Source: Caulobacteraceae bacterium
GTDB taxonomy: Bacteria > Pseudomonadota > Alphaproteobacteria > Caulobacterales > Caulobacteraceae
NCBI GenBank assembly: GCA_947475875.1
Contig: CANJME010000012.1
Coordinates: 32,528 to 96,527, forward strand
DNA: 64,000 nucleotides
Reading direction: 5' to 3'
A program made the translations under genes and the position numbers. Below are positions 53,844 to 63,593 of this stretch, one piece after another. Under the pieces are notes generated by a model. That model worked only from the letters and a program-made list of their open reading frames with translations. It did not search any database and was not told where the DNA came from. Every line of letters begins with the position of its first letter. The first letter of the stretch is position 1.

Positions 53844-55727
53844 CTACTTCCCGTCCACCGTAAACGCCAACAGCACGTTCAGCGGATTACCATAGGCGCC
53901 TGTGGCGCCGTTGTAGCCCGAGATGGCGAACATCGTACCGCCCGAGACCACAAAGCCGGTGTGGTCGAAGGAGCCGCCCGGCTGGGCCGGAACGCCGTTG
54001 ACGGTGCGATAGGTCTGGCCCGCCGAGTTGAAGTTCCACAGCGTCCTGCCGGTGCCGGCCGCATAGGCCCGAAGCCAGCCATCATGGCCACCGGCGAAGA
54101 CGACGCCCGGAATGGCGGTGGGCGGGGCGGACTGGGCGTTGTTGCAGCGCGGGGCCGGGAACCAGCCGCAGGGCACGCGCGGGGCGGGCGTTGACCAGAC
54201 GATCTTGCCGTCGGCGGGATTGAGCGCATAGGTTCCGGGCTTGGCCGCATCCCGCGGGGCGGCCGCATCGGAGATGGTCACGTAGAGCAGGCGGGTGTCA
54301 GCGGCCATGCCCCACTCGACGCCGCCGAGGGCGCTGCCGTTACCGACCTGGGTTTTCCAGACCACGTGTCCGTCATCCGGATCCATGCCGTAGACCGCGC
54401 CGGACTTCTGGCCCGAAAGCACGATCTGCTTGCCGGTCGGCAGGGTGTAAAGAATGGGCGAGGCGCCATAGTCATAGTCCGGGCCGGTCGTGCCCAGCGG
54501 ACAGTTCTGGCCTCGGCGGGCCGGGCCGCAGCCGATCAGGAAGTTGTCGGCCTTGGTCACCTGGCTCGACCACTTGATGTGGCCGTCAGCGAGGTTGATG
54601 GCCACCACCGCGTCGGAGGTTGGCGCATCGACCTCGGTGTAGGAATCGCCGGCGGCCACATAGAGAACGCCCCGCTTGCTATCGATGGTCGGCTGCGACC
54701 ACACCGCTGCGCCGGCCGGGCCATAGAGCTGGGATCCGGCCATGTTCCGGCGTGTGGGCTTCGGATCAAGCAGACGCGCCTTCCAGACCAGACGGCCGGT
54801 CTTCAGGTCAAGGGCGGAGACCGCGCCGGTGAAGGTGCAGCAGGAGTAGGCGCCGGCATTGGCCATGTTCTCTTCAGAGGATGAGATCGGCACGTAGATG
54901 CGATCGCCGCTCACCACCGGCCCGCCGGTCAGCATGGCCAGCGGATGGGTTTCAAGGTTGGTCTTCCAGAGTTCGGCGCCGGTCATGGCGTCGAAGGCAT
55001 GGAAGTCGCGGTTGAAGTCGCCGATGTACATCACCCAGCCTGAGGGCGAATAGCCGGGCTTGTGCAGCACGATGGGGGATGAGCGCATCGGCGAGCCGAC
55101 GGCCTTGCGCCAGTAGACGCAGCCGGTTTTCGCATCCAGCGAGAAGGCATCGCCCGCGAAGGTGGCCAGGAACAGCCGGTCGCCGATGACGGTCGGCTGG
55201 GCGTGACGTCCGCCGGCGAGCGAGAACGACCACTTGACCTTCAGCCGCTCGACATTGCCGGCATTGATGGTGGTCTTGGTCTGGTAGCGGCTGGAGTTCG
55301 CCGTCTTGCCAAAGCCGTTCCAGTCGGTGGCGGCCTCGCGGATCGGCGGGTTGGTCGTGCATTTGTTGTCACGCGGCTGGGCGCCGGCGGCGAGCGCGTT
55401 GGCGGCATTACCAGTCGCCGCCGAAAGGGGCTTGCCGGTCACATAGACCGCCAGATCGCGGATCATGGCCGGGGTCAGGCCCGAGGCCATGGGGTTCATC
55501 GAGCCGGTGGTGAGGGCCTGGACCACGCTCTCGGGTGTGCGGGTGCGCAAGGTCGCGCGGTCGGGCGCACGGTCCACCGCCGGCTCGTGGCAGGTAGCGC
55601 ACTTGTTGGCGAAGTTGGTGGGGGCGAAGGAATCGACCTCGCCCTGCTGGGACCACGATAGGCCGACAAAGCCCAGGGCCGTCGCCACTACAGCGGCTCC
55701 GCCAATAGCCAGCGCCCGAATTCTCAT
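53844..55727 (-). CDS. PQQ-type beta-propeller protein with N-terminal cytochrome c domain (paralogue)
   Basis: 627 aa. Signal peptide, a short heme c domain with CATCHEP around residue 40, then the propeller with vicinal cysteines in AYSCCTFTG and repeats such as AFDAMTGAELWKTNLE. Same architecture as the 3327-5345 protein. A likely periplasmic alcohol dehydrogenase of the PVA-dehydrogenase-like type; substrate unknown. The ATG at 55727 is preferred over 55733 because GGAGGA lies 6 bases before it but abuts the earlier ATG. Confidence 0.82.
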   Translation of the reverse strand: MRIRALAIGGAAVVATALGFVGLSWSQQGEVDSFAPTNFANKCATCHEPAVDRAPDRATLRTRTPESVVQALTTGSMNPMASGLTPAMIRDLAVYVTGKPLSAATGNAANALAAGAQPRDNKCTTNPPIREAATDWNGFGKTANSSRYQTKTTINAGNVERLKVKWSFSLAGGRHAQPTVIGDRLFLATFAGDAFSLDAKTGCVYWRKAVGSPMRSSPIVLHKPGYSPSGWVMYIGDFNRDFHAFDAMTGAELWKTNLETHPLAMLTGGPVVSGDRIYVPISSSEENMANAGAYSCCTFTGAVSALDLKTGRLVWKARLLDPKPTRRNMAGSQLYGPAGAAVWSQPTIDSKRGVLYVAAGDSYTEVDAPTSDAVVAINLADGHIKWSSQVTKADNFLIGCGPARRGQNCPLGTTGPDYDYGASPILYTLPTGKQIVLSGQKSGAVYGMDPDDGHVVWKTQVGNGSALGGVEWGMAADTRLLYVTISDAAAPRDAAKPGTYALNPADGKIVWSTPAPRVPCGWFPAPRCNNAQSAPPTAIPGVVFAGGHDGWLRAYAAGTGRTLWNFNSAGQTYRTVNGVPAQPGGSFDHTGFVVSGGTMFAISGYNGATGAYGNPLNVLLAFTVDGK

Positions 55728-55810
55728 CGCCATTCCTCCCGAATGGGACGCTTCCCCGCCCCTTATCGACTTACAATATCCGCTAGGGAGGACTTGTCGA
55801 GAGGCCTGAA

Positions 55811-55902
55811 GCGGCGATCTGACGGAATCAGACCGCAGCTTCAGATTTTTGCATCGGCGCGCATTTGTTCCGAAAACCGGTTCCCACTTTTCGGAATGCG
55901 CT
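55811..55902 (-). repeat. Dispersed ~95-bp repeat, copy 2 (reverse orientation)
   Basis: Read on the minus strand it parallels 25907-26000: CCGAAAAGTGGGAACCGGTT-TTCGG near one end and GTCTGATTCCGTCAGATCGC at the other. It starts at the stop codon of the PqaA-type gene. Confidence 0.7.
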
Positions 55903-57356
55903 TACTTCGGCGTCTTGAACGGGTACTGGGCCTTGGCGTTTTCCCATTTGAAATTGGTGACGTCAGGAACCACGGAGACCTCGCTGGTGACCTTCAGCGG
56001 GTACTTGCCGCCCATGTCGTAGACGAGCTCGACGAAGAAGGCCGTATAGCCGCCCGCCGGCTTGGCGACCTGGCCGATGTAGGTCCCATCCGCCTGGGGG
56101 GTCAGCGGCGTACTGGTATAGGCCCGGCCGATGATGTCGACGCGGAAGTCACGGGCATTGGGGTTGGTGGCCTGCCACAGGTTGGCCGAGACTGGTTTGT
56201 CGCGCGGCGTCACCACCAGGGTCCCGTCGGACCGCTTCACCCAGCTGTAGCGGGGCGCCGGCTTGCCCGCGAGGATCAGCTGGTAGTAGGCGACCATGGA
56301 GTCGCCGACATCGGTGCCGGCCATGTCATGCTTGGCGTTGGGCACGTACCGCATGGCCTTCGAGCCCGGCAAGTCCTTGTAATAGAACTGGGAATTATCC
56401 GGCAGAAAGTACTGATCCCCTGCCGCGTTCAGAATGTATTTCGGCACCCGGCGCATCGAAGCGCGCTCGCGGTAGCTGAACGGATCCTCGATCGACTGAA
56501 CGTGGCGCAGCTCGGGCGTGCCCATCAGGTGCGGGAAGATGTTGTGATTGACGTAGTCGCCCAGCGCCGCCGAGAAAAAGCCCAGCACCTCATAGTGATG
56601 GTGCACCATGGCCTCGTTGTTGAGCATGTCGATGACGATCGGCATCACGCCGATGACGCGCTTGTCGAAGATGGCGACCATCCAGGCCGTCCAGCCGCGC
56701 TTGGAGCCGCCGGAGACCACCCACTGGTCGACCTTGTGCTGGCCGCCGGCGGTGCTGGCGAGGAATTCGGTGGCCGCGTCCATGCCGCTGGTGGCGGCCT
56801 TGGTCATGGCGAAACGCACCATCCAGTCCTCGTCGCCCGTGGCCACCTGGCGGGTCATGGCGTAGGCGATCAGATCGTCCTCGCTGCGTCCCCGGGTCGG
56901 GTTGTCGGTGAACTTGAGCGGCTCGTTCGGCACGCCCCGCACCTCCACCGCGATCGTGTGGGTGTCGGTGGCGATCTTGATATTGCGGTCGGAGACCTTG
57001 GTCGGCGCGGCCTCGGTGATCGAGCCGCCGTCGATATAGACAAACGCCTTGCGGCCGGGGACGAGGTTGTCGGGCACGGTGACGATGACCCAGTGGGTCC
57101 ACAAGGGATGGTCGACCTCGGCGGCGGTGCGCCAGGTCTGCGACGTCATGGCCAGCACATAGCCAGTGTAGCCCTGGCCCTTGATGGTATTGTGCAGGTA
57201 CCAGCCATAGGCCGGATCCTTCTTGGCCATCCATTTGTCGAAGGCGTTGTTGGCCTCGGCGAGCGGCGCCTGGGGGACCTGGGCGGTCGACAGCGGCGCG
57301 ACAAAGAGCGTCAGCAGGCCCGCCAGAACAGCGAAGCGAGTCCAGAATCTGGTCAT
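55902..57356 (-). CDS. PhoPQ-activated pathogenicity-related (PqaA) family protein
   Basis: 484 aa with a signal peptide. Alpha/beta-hydrolase features of the PqaA family: VVSGGSKRGWTAWMVAIFDKRV (Ser nucleophile), GWYLHNTIKGQGYTGYVLAMTSQTWRT at the N-terminus, and NAAGDQYFLPDNSQFYYKDLPGS late (Asp and near-His). Salmonella relatives respond to PhoPQ; enzymatic substrate unknown. Followed directly by the repeat at 55811. Confidence 0.88.
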   Translation of the reverse strand: MTRFWTRFAVLAGLLTLFVAPLSTAQVPQAPLAEANNAFDKWMAKKDPAYGWYLHNTIKGQGYTGYVLAMTSQTWRTAAEVDHPLWTHWVIVTVPDNLVPGRKAFVYIDGGSITEAAPTKVSDRNIKIATDTHTIAVEVRGVPNEPLKFTDNPTRGRSEDDLIAYAMTRQVATGDEDWMVRFAMTKAATSGMDAATEFLASTAGGQHKVDQWVVSGGSKRGWTAWMVAIFDKRVIGVMPIVIDMLNNEAMVHHHYEVLGFFSAALGDYVNHNIFPHLMGTPELRHVQSIEDPFSYRERASMRRVPKYILNAAGDQYFLPDNSQFYYKDLPGSKAMRYVPNAKHDMAGTDVGDSMVAYYQLILAGKPAPRYSWVKRSDGTLVVTPRDKPVSANLWQATNPNARDFRVDIIGRAYTSTPLTPQADGTYIGQVAKPAGGYTAFFVELVYDMGGKYPLKVTSEVSVVPDVTNFKWENAKAQYPFKTPK

Positions 57357-57437
57357 GGTCCAAGTCTCCCCAATGTTTCCGCCACACTAGCGGGTGGGGC
57401 GCGACTGGCAATGGGCAGGGATTGTCCTGAAGCCCGC

Positions 57438-59855
57438 CTAGGTCGCGGCGCCGGGGTCGCCCTCGGCTTCTGCGACCCGTAAGAGCGTGCCGATCAGGCT
57501 GGATGGATTGACGCTGATGGAATCGATGCCCCAGCCGACCAGGGTCTTTACCATCTCCGGATAGTTCGCCGGCGCCTCGCCGCAGATGCCCACATGCCGG
57601 CCGTTCCGCCGGGCGCCGGTAACGGCCAGGCGCAGCATCTCCGTCATACCCGGGTCGCGCTCGTCGAAATCGAAGGCGACGATCTCGGAGTCCCTGTCCA
57701 CACCCAGGGTAAGCTGGGTCAGGTCGTTGGAGCCGATGGAAAACCCGTCGAACAGCTGGGCGAAGGCGTCGATGCGAATGACATTGTTGGGTATCTCGCA
57801 CATGACGAAAATCTCGAGCCCGCCTTCCCCGCGCTTCAAGCCGTGTCGTTCCAGAGCCGCGATGACCCGCCGGGCCTCTTCCTCGCGCCGCACGAACGGG
57901 ACCATGATCTTCAGATTGGTCAGGCCCATGTCTTCGCGCACCCGGCGCAGGGCCGCGCATTCGAGCGCGAAACCGGCGGCATAGGCCGGATGATCATAGC
58001 GTGAGGCGCCGCGAAACCCGATCATCGGGTTTTCTTCCTTCGGCTCGAAACCGGAGCCGCCGATCAGGCCCGCGTATTCGTTGGTCTTGAAGTCCGACAG
58101 GCGAACGATGACGGGCCGCGGGTAGAAGGCGCCCGCGATCGTCCCGATGCCTTCCGCAAGCTGTTGAACGAAGAAGTCGCACCCGCTGGGATGGCCCCGG
58201 ATCGCCCTGGCGATCGCGGCGCGATCTCTGCTCGTCGAGACCTTGGCGGGCTCGACCAGCGCCATCGGGTGGATGCCGATATGTTCCTGGATGATGAACT
58301 CCATCCGCGCCAGGCCGACACCGGCGCTCGGCAGCATGGCGGTGCGAAAGGCCAGGTCCGGATCACCGAGATTGACCATGACCTCGGTCCGGGTCTGCGG
58401 CAGGGAAGAAATATCGATCGCCGAGGTCTCGAAGGGCACGGCGCCCTCATAGACCCGTCCGACATCCCCTTCCGCGCACGACACCGTCACGGTCACCCCG
58501 GTCGCCAGCCGCGTGGTCGCATCACCTGTCCCAACCACCGCCGGCACGCCCAGTTCACGCGCCACGATGGCGGCGTGACAGGTTCGTCCGCCGCGATTGG
58601 TGACGATCGCTCCCGCCGTTTTCATGACCGGCTGCCAGTCGGGCGTTGTGGTGTCGGTCACCAGGATCTCGCCCGGCCGGAAGGATTCCAGGTCATGGTT
58701 TGAAGCGACGACGCGGACCACGCCGGTCGCAACTTTTTCGCCGACGGCCCTGCCGGTCGCCAGGACCTTTCCCTTACCCTTGATGGCATAGCGCTCGACA
58801 GCGCCTGCGCCGCGCCGCGAGGCGACCGTCTCCGGGCGAGCCTGAACGATGTAAAGGGCGCCGTCCCGGCCATCCCTGGCCCACTCGATGTCCATGGGGG
58901 TGGGACGGCCCGCCACGACCGAATAGTGTTCCTCAATGGCGATCGCATAACCGGCCAGGGTGAGGACATCGGCATCGCTGAGGCAGAAGCGGGCCCGATC
59001 GGCCAGCGAGACCTTTCTATTCCTGGTCGTCGTACCGCCGTGCGGATCGGCGACATAGGTCATCCGCAGCTGCTTGGCGCCCAGCCGGCGCCGCAGAACC
59101 GCGCGGAATCCCTGCCTGTAGGTCGGCTTGTGAACGTGGAACTCGTCCGGGTCGATCGCGCCCTGGACGATATTTTCCCCAAGGCCGTAGCCGCCGGTGA
59201 TGAACACCACATCCGGAAACCCGGTTTCGGTGTCCAGGGTGAAAATCACGCCGCTGGCGCCAAGGTCGGACCTGACCATCCGCATGACCGCCACCGAGAG
59301 TGAGACCTTGAAGTGATCAAATCCGTTGTCCAGGCGATAGCCAATGGCCCGGTCCGTGAAGATCGAGGCAAGGCAACGCCGGCAGCTTTCGACGACAGCC
59401 GCCTCGCCCCGCACATTGAGGAAGCTCTCGTGCTGACCGGCGAAGCTCGCGGTTGGTAAATCTTCGGCCGTCGCCGAGCTCCGCACCGCGACAGAAAGAA
59501 CGCCGCCGTCCTCGGCCTTGAGCGCCCGGTAGGCCGCGATGATCTGACGGCGCAATTCGCGGCCCCCCGTCGCTTCATAGACCAGGCGCCGGGCCGCAGC
59601 GGCACGTTCGGCCAGGCGCCCCACGTCGCTCTTGTCCAGCCCGTCGAGCAGGCCATGCAGCCTTTCCCAGGCGCCGGCCGCCGTCAGGGCGTCGCGATAG
59701 GCCTGCGCGGTGATGGCGAATCCGTTGGGGACCTTCACACCCTGAGCCGAAAGCCCGGAATAGAGCTCTCCCAGCGACGCAGTCTTGCCGCCAACCAGGG
59801 CGACATCCCCTGCGCCGAGCTCGCGGAACCAGCGTGTATAGTCGGTCGCGGTCAT
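57438..59855 (-). CDS. ppsA: phosphoenolpyruvate synthase
   Basis: 805 aa. Converts pyruvate and ATP to PEP. Order: N-terminal ATP-grasp (VGGKTASLGELYSGL, TASFAGQHESFLNV), the phosphohistidine swivel GGRTCHAAIVARELGVPAVVG, and the C-terminal PEP barrel with GSNDLTQLTLGVDRDS and GICGEAPANYP. The ATG at 59855 gives the family start; the frame stays open to 59996. An FNR/FixK box lies 56 bp upstream, and pfkB lies just before it on the same strand. Confidence 0.93.
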   Translation of the reverse strand: MTATDYTRWFRELGAGDVALVGGKTASLGELYSGLSAQGVKVPNGFAITAQAYRDALTAAGAWERLHGLLDGLDKSDVGRLAERAAAARRLVYEATGGRELRRQIIAAYRALKAEDGGVLSVAVRSSATAEDLPTASFAGQHESFLNVRGEAAVVESCRRCLASIFTDRAIGYRLDNGFDHFKVSLSVAVMRMVRSDLGASGVIFTLDTETGFPDVVFITGGYGLGENIVQGAIDPDEFHVHKPTYRQGFRAVLRRRLGAKQLRMTYVADPHGGTTTRNRKVSLADRARFCLSDADVLTLAGYAIAIEEHYSVVAGRPTPMDIEWARDGRDGALYIVQARPETVASRRGAGAVERYAIKGKGKVLATGRAVGEKVATGVVRVVASNHDLESFRPGEILVTDTTTPDWQPVMKTAGAIVTNRGGRTCHAAIVARELGVPAVVGTGDATTRLATGVTVTVSCAEGDVGRVYEGAVPFETSAIDISSLPQTRTEVMVNLGDPDLAFRTAMLPSAGVGLARMEFIIQEHIGIHPMALVEPAKVSTSRDRAAIARAIRGHPSGCDFFVQQLAEGIGTIAGAFYPRPVIVRLSDFKTNEYAGLIGGSGFEPKEENPMIGFRGASRYDHPAYAAGFALECAALRRVREDMGLTNLKIMVPFVRREEEARRVIAALERHGLKRGEGGLEIFVMCEIPNNVIRIDAFAQLFDGFSIGSNDLTQLTLGVDRDSEIVAFDFDERDPGMTEMLRLAVTGARRNGRHVGICGEAPANYPEMVKTLVGWGIDSISVNPSSLIGTLLRVAEAEGDPGAAT

Positions 59856-59910
59856 GCGCCCTCGGCAATGATGACAAACCGCACCTTGGACCGGGCCGCG
59901 CGCGGCGACC

Positions 59911-59924
59911 TTGATCACGATCAA
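59911..59924. promoter_or_regulatory. FNR/FixK box before ppsA
   Basis: TTGATCACGATCAA is a perfect TTGAT-N4-ATCAA site 56 bp upstream of the ppsA ATG, between pfkB and ppsA. Binding is inferred. Confidence 0.7.
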
Positions 59925-59938
59925 CCGAAGCCGCGGGC

Positions 59939-60877
59939 TTACAAGGCTTCGACGACGACCTCGCGGACCAGGCGGTGAACGTCTTCCGCCCGGCAAAGCC
60001 CGGTTCCGGGCGCCAGCAGCGCGGCTGACCCACCGGCGACCGCGTAGCGGAACGACTCGTCCAGGGATTTTCCGACGGTCAGGCCCCAGATCATCGCGCC
60101 CAGAAAACTGTCGCCGGCCCCGACCGTGCTCACGGGACGGATCGGCAGCGCCGCCGCCGCCCAGGCGTGTTCCGCCGTCACCAGTAGCGCACCCTCGGCG
60201 CCGAGCGTCAGGGCCGCCACCTCGCAGGCGCCGCGGTCGATCAGACTGCGGCAGGCCGCAATCAGGGCGCCGCGGCCTTCCAACACCTGACCCGTCAACT
60301 CGCGCAGTTCCCTGAGGTTCGGCTTCACCAGATAAACGCCCCCTTCAAGAGCGTGTTCCAGCGCCGCGCCGGAGGTGTCGAGCACCAGCTTTCCGCCCCA
60401 GCCCTGCACCGTCCTGGCCACCCGCCCGAAGGCATCGTCGGGAACGCCCGGCGGCAGACTGCCGCTGGCGCAGACGTAGGCCGGCTTGATTTCGAGGCTT
60501 GCCAACGCCCGGAGGCAAGCCTCCCATTCGCCGTCAGCCAGGCGCGGACCAGGCAACACGAACCGGTATTGTTCGCCGCTGGACCGGTCGAGGACCGTGA
60601 AATCTTCACGCGTCTCGCCAGCGACCGGGACCGCGAGGCTGACGATGCCCTCCGCGTCGACGAGGCGTTTGAGCAGCTGGCCTACAATCCCGCCGGCGGG
60701 ATAAATGGCGGTGGATCGGGCGCCCAATCTCGTGATCACTCGCGCGACATTGATGCCGCCGCCGCCCGGGTCGCGCTGTCCGGCGTCACAGCGCAGCTTG
60801 TTCACCGGCGTCACGCGATCAGTCGCCGTCGACACATCGATGGCGGGGTTCAGGGTGAGGGTGACGATGCCGGACAG
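59939..60877 (-). CDS. pfkB: 6-phosphofructokinase II / PfkB-family sugar kinase with probable CTG start
   Basis: 312 aa from a CTG at 60877. GIVTLTLNPAIDVS, GGGGINVARVI and STVGAGDSFLGAM are PfkB/LacC hallmarks, the last carrying the catalytic Asp. Read from CTG the N-terminus (M-S-G-I-V-TLTL) lines up residue for residue with E. coli PfkB (M-V-R-I-Y-TLTL), and AAGGAAG lies 10 bases upstream; the only earlier start is a TTG at 60901 without a ribosome site. It follows ggt and precedes ppsA on the same strand. Confidence 0.88.
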   Translation of the reverse strand: MSGIVTLTLNPAIDVSTATDRVTPVNKLRCDAGQRDPGGGGINVARVITRLGARSTAIYPAGGIVGQLLKRLVDAEGIVSLAVPVAGETREDFTVLDRSSGEQYRFVLPGPRLADGEWEACLRALASLEIKPAYVCASGSLPPGVPDDAFGRVARTVQGWGGKLVLDTSGAALEHALEGGVYLVKPNLRELRELTGQVLEGRGALIAACRSLIDRGACEVAALTLGAEGALLVTAEHAWAAAALPIRPVSTVGAGDSFLGAMIWGLTVGKSLDESFRYAVAGGSAALLAPGTGLCRAEDVHRLVREVVVEAL

Positions 60878-60912
60878 GGCGAACGGTCTTCCTTGGGTCA
60901 AGTAATAAGGTT

Positions 60913-62607
60913 TTAGCAGGCTAGCGCCGCGCCGTCCTTGCGCATTTCGGAAGCCGCGGCGTAGCGGCCGGGCCAGCGCTGGATGGCCTGATAGCCACCG
61001 AAGGTCCCGTCGGACTCGCCGATCGGCCAGCCCAGGGCGGCCAGGGCCTTTCGCGTTTCCAATGGAATACCCGTTTCAAGGCGCACGGTCCCAATCCCGG
61101 TGGCGGCAGCGCTCGTCGGCTCGCTGGATCCCTCGTGCCGCCAGCGCGGTGCGTCACCGGCGGCGGTAATATCGAGCCCGTGGTCCACCAGATTCTGGAT
61201 GATCTGAGCCTGACCCTGCGGCTGCATGTCGGCGCCCATGACCCCGAACGCCAGCCAAGGATCGCCGTCCCGAATGGCAAAGCCTGGAATGATCGTCTGG
61301 AAGGGCCGTTTGCCGGGCGCGTAGAGGTTGGCGTGACCGTCCTTGAGACTGAAAAGCGCGCCCCGGTTCTGCAGCATGAAACCGAGACCGTCAGGGGCGA
61401 GGCCCGATCCCATGCCGCGATAATTCGACTGGATCAGCGAGACCATCATGCCGTCCGCATCGGCCGCGCACAGGTATGTCGTGTCGCCCTGGGCCGGGGC
61501 CTCGCCGGCGCCCGGGTTCGGCATGATCCCGTCCGGGCGGATCAACTGGGCGCGCCGGGCGGCATATTCCTTTGAAATCAGCCAGTCGGCGGGAATGTCC
61601 GCAAAGGCCGGGTCGGCGAAATATTTGGCGCGGTCCTCGAAGGCCAGGCGTTTGGCCTCGATCTGATGGTGCAGCGAGGCGGCGGACATAAACCCCATCG
61701 CCTTCATGTCGAACTGCTCGAGGATGTTCAGGATCTGCAGGGTGGAAAACCCCTGGCTGTTGGGCGGCAGGCCGAAGACCTCCACCCCGCGATAGGTGAT
61801 GCTGCGCGGCTCCACCCATTCGCTGCGATGGGCGACCAGATCATCCCTGGTCAACCAGCCGCCGATGCGCCGGAAATAGGCGGCGATGGTTTCGGCGATC
61901 TCGCCCTCGTAGAAGGCGCGCCCGCCCCCTTCTGCGATCAGCCGGTAGGTGCGGGCCAGGGCGGGATTGCGGAATACTTCGCCCTCAAGGGGCGCGCGGC
62001 CCAAGGGCGCCCAGACGCGCTCGAAGTTTTCAGTCTCCTCGATCCGCGCGGGCGGTTCGGCGAAGAGGGTGTGCGCGGCCCCCAGATAGGCAGCGATGGT
62101 CTGGGCAACCGGTGCGCCCTGCTCTGCCAGCGCGATGGCTGGCGCGAAGAGATGGGCCCACTTCAGCTTGCCGTAACGCTCATGCAGCGCGGCCCAGGCG
62201 TCGACCGCGCCGGGAACCGAGACCGAAACCGCGCCGTGGCTGGCGATGAGGCCGGCCTTGGCGCGCGCGCGCTGCACCTCGAGCGACAGGCCGGCAGGCG
62301 AGCGTCCGGAGCCGTTCAGCCCGACCACCTTGCCAGCCTTGGGATCCCACAGCATGGCGAAGGCGTCGCCCCCGATTCCGCAACCGGTGGGTTCCAGTAA
62401 GCCCAGGCAGGCGTTGGCGCAGATCGCCGCGTCCACGGCCGATCCGCCGGCCCGCAGGATGTCGATGGCCGCGAGTGTGGCCAGAGGATGGGCGCTCGCC
62501 GCCGCGCCATTGACGCCCCAGACCGTCGAGCGCGAGGCCCACGGCGCGCCGGCGATCCGGTCGCCGGCGTGGGTCACCTTGGATGAAGGTCGCTCGTTGC
62601 CCACCAC
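60913..62607 (-). CDS. ggt: gamma-glutamyltransferase family protein
   Basis: 564 aa. The self-cleavage/nucleophile Thr lies in QGDTTYLCAADADGMMVSLIQSN; NGSGRSPAG, EPTGCGIGGDAF and YGLPPNSQG-like GLPPNSQGFSTLQILNILE are further GGT motifs. No signal peptide is evident, so it may be cytoplasmic, unlike the periplasmic glutathione-degrading GGT of E. coli; cephalosporin-acylase-type or oxamate amidohydrolase relatives are alternatives. The start (GTG at 62607) is uncertain, with no clear ribosome site. Confidence 0.85.
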   Translation of the reverse strand: MVGNERPSSKVTHAGDRIAGAPWASRSTVWGVNGAAASAHPLATLAAIDILRAGGSAVDAAICANACLGLLEPTGCGIGGDAFAMLWDPKAGKVVGLNGSGRSPAGLSLEVQRARAKAGLIASHGAVSVSVPGAVDAWAALHERYGKLKWAHLFAPAIALAEQGAPVAQTIAAYLGAAHTLFAEPPARIEETENFERVWAPLGRAPLEGEVFRNPALARTYRLIAEGGGRAFYEGEIAETIAAYFRRIGGWLTRDDLVAHRSEWVEPRSITYRGVEVFGLPPNSQGFSTLQILNILEQFDMKAMGFMSAASLHHQIEAKRLAFEDRAKYFADPAFADIPADWLISKEYAARRAQLIRPDGIMPNPGAGEAPAQGDTTYLCAADADGMMVSLIQSNYRGMGSGLAPDGLGFMLQNRGALFSLKDGHANLYAPGKRPFQTIIPGFAIRDGDPWLAFGVMGADMQPQGQAQIIQNLVDHGLDITAAGDAPRWRHEGSSEPTSAAATGIGTVRLETGIPLETRKALAALGWPIGESDGTFGGYQAIQRWPGRYAAASEMRKDGAALAC

Positions 62608-62735
62608 AACTGTTCCCGGGCTCGCGAACGCGAAGATCGCGCCCCTGAAGCCAAAGCCACGCTAGCGGGCCAGAGAGCGGCCGCAAAGGCCCATGCTCCA
62701 CGGTCTTACCGGGGCCCGCCGGCCGGCCGGCCGTT

Positions 62736-63593
62736 TCAGGTTGCGCCGCGCGGCTGTCTGGCGATCAGGGCGGCTTCAATGTCCGGCGTCTGCAGGTGGA
62801 CCCAGCGGTCCATGACCGGAATGGGCTTTTGAGACAGCCATGAATTGATCACCGTGCCACGGCTTGTCTCGAGGCGGTCCATAGCGACCTGCGCTTCGCC
62901 CTCGCTGACCGGCGGCACATAGTTCTCCGAGCCGCACAAGTTGGCGGCGAACACCGGATAGCCATGGATGTCCGCCTGGAATTGCAGCAGCTCGGGCACG
63001 TCACGGGCCAGCGCCAGCACCACCAGATTGCTGAACATGCCGACGTTGTTCAGGGTCTCGTAGGCCAGCGACTTGCGCAGGCCGTTGACCAGGTTGCGGC
63101 CGACCTGGAAATTGTCCACGATCGTCCGGCTCATGGCCACGTGACGTGTGGCGTGGATCAGAAAGTCCAGGTCCGGCTCGCCCGCCCTGCAGACAAAAAC
63201 GCTGTTGTTGACGTTGCGCAGGCCGCCCCACGTTCCTGGCGCCTGCAGCTCGATCCAGGATTCGCCTACGAAGGCGTAGCGTTCGACCCCCTCGATCCGG
63301 AAGCGATCGGGATCGAACACGAAAATGTCCGCGTCCATCCCGACGGCCCAGTCGTAGCCCTCCTGATGGGCGGCCCTGACCATCTCCAGCCGGCAGAGAT
63401 TGGTGATGGTGCGCATGTTGCCGCCCGCTCGCGCCAGATAGTCATCGCCACAGAGCGCGAACACCTCATCGCCGGTCAGCCGGTAGTCGAAACCCGTCTT
63501 GCCGGCCCAGACCTCGACGCTCTTCATGCAACGCGCGATCCACGGCTCGACATTGGGAGCCCGGTAGCTCTGCAGGATCAGCGTCCGGCTCAT
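62736..63593 (-). CDS. glycosyltransferase-like protein of unknown specificity
   Basis: 285 aa. An N-terminal SRTLILQSYRAPNVEPWIARC, then a nucleotide-sugar-type AVGMDADIFVFDPDRF with a D-x-D (DAD) motif around residue 89, followed by GGLRNVNNSVFVCRAG. The fold looks like GT-A-type transferases that handle nucleotide sugars. Its ATG overlaps the stop of the broken nucleotide-sugar dehydrogenase upstream, so it was part of a polysaccharide operon. The partner and product are unknown. Confidence 0.6.
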   Translation of the reverse strand: MSRTLILQSYRAPNVEPWIARCMKSVEVWAGKTGFDYRLTGDEVFALCGDDYLARAGGNMRTITNLCRLEMVRAAHQEGYDWAVGMDADIFVFDPDRFRIEGVERYAFVGESWIELQAPGTWGGLRNVNNSVFVCRAGEPDLDFLIHATRHVAMSRTIVDNFQVGRNLVNGLRKSLAYETLNNVGMFSNLVVLALARDVPELLQFQADIHGYPVFAANLCGSENYVPPVSEGEAQVAMDRLETSRGTVINSWLSQKPIPVMDRWVHLQTPDIEAALIARQPRGAT

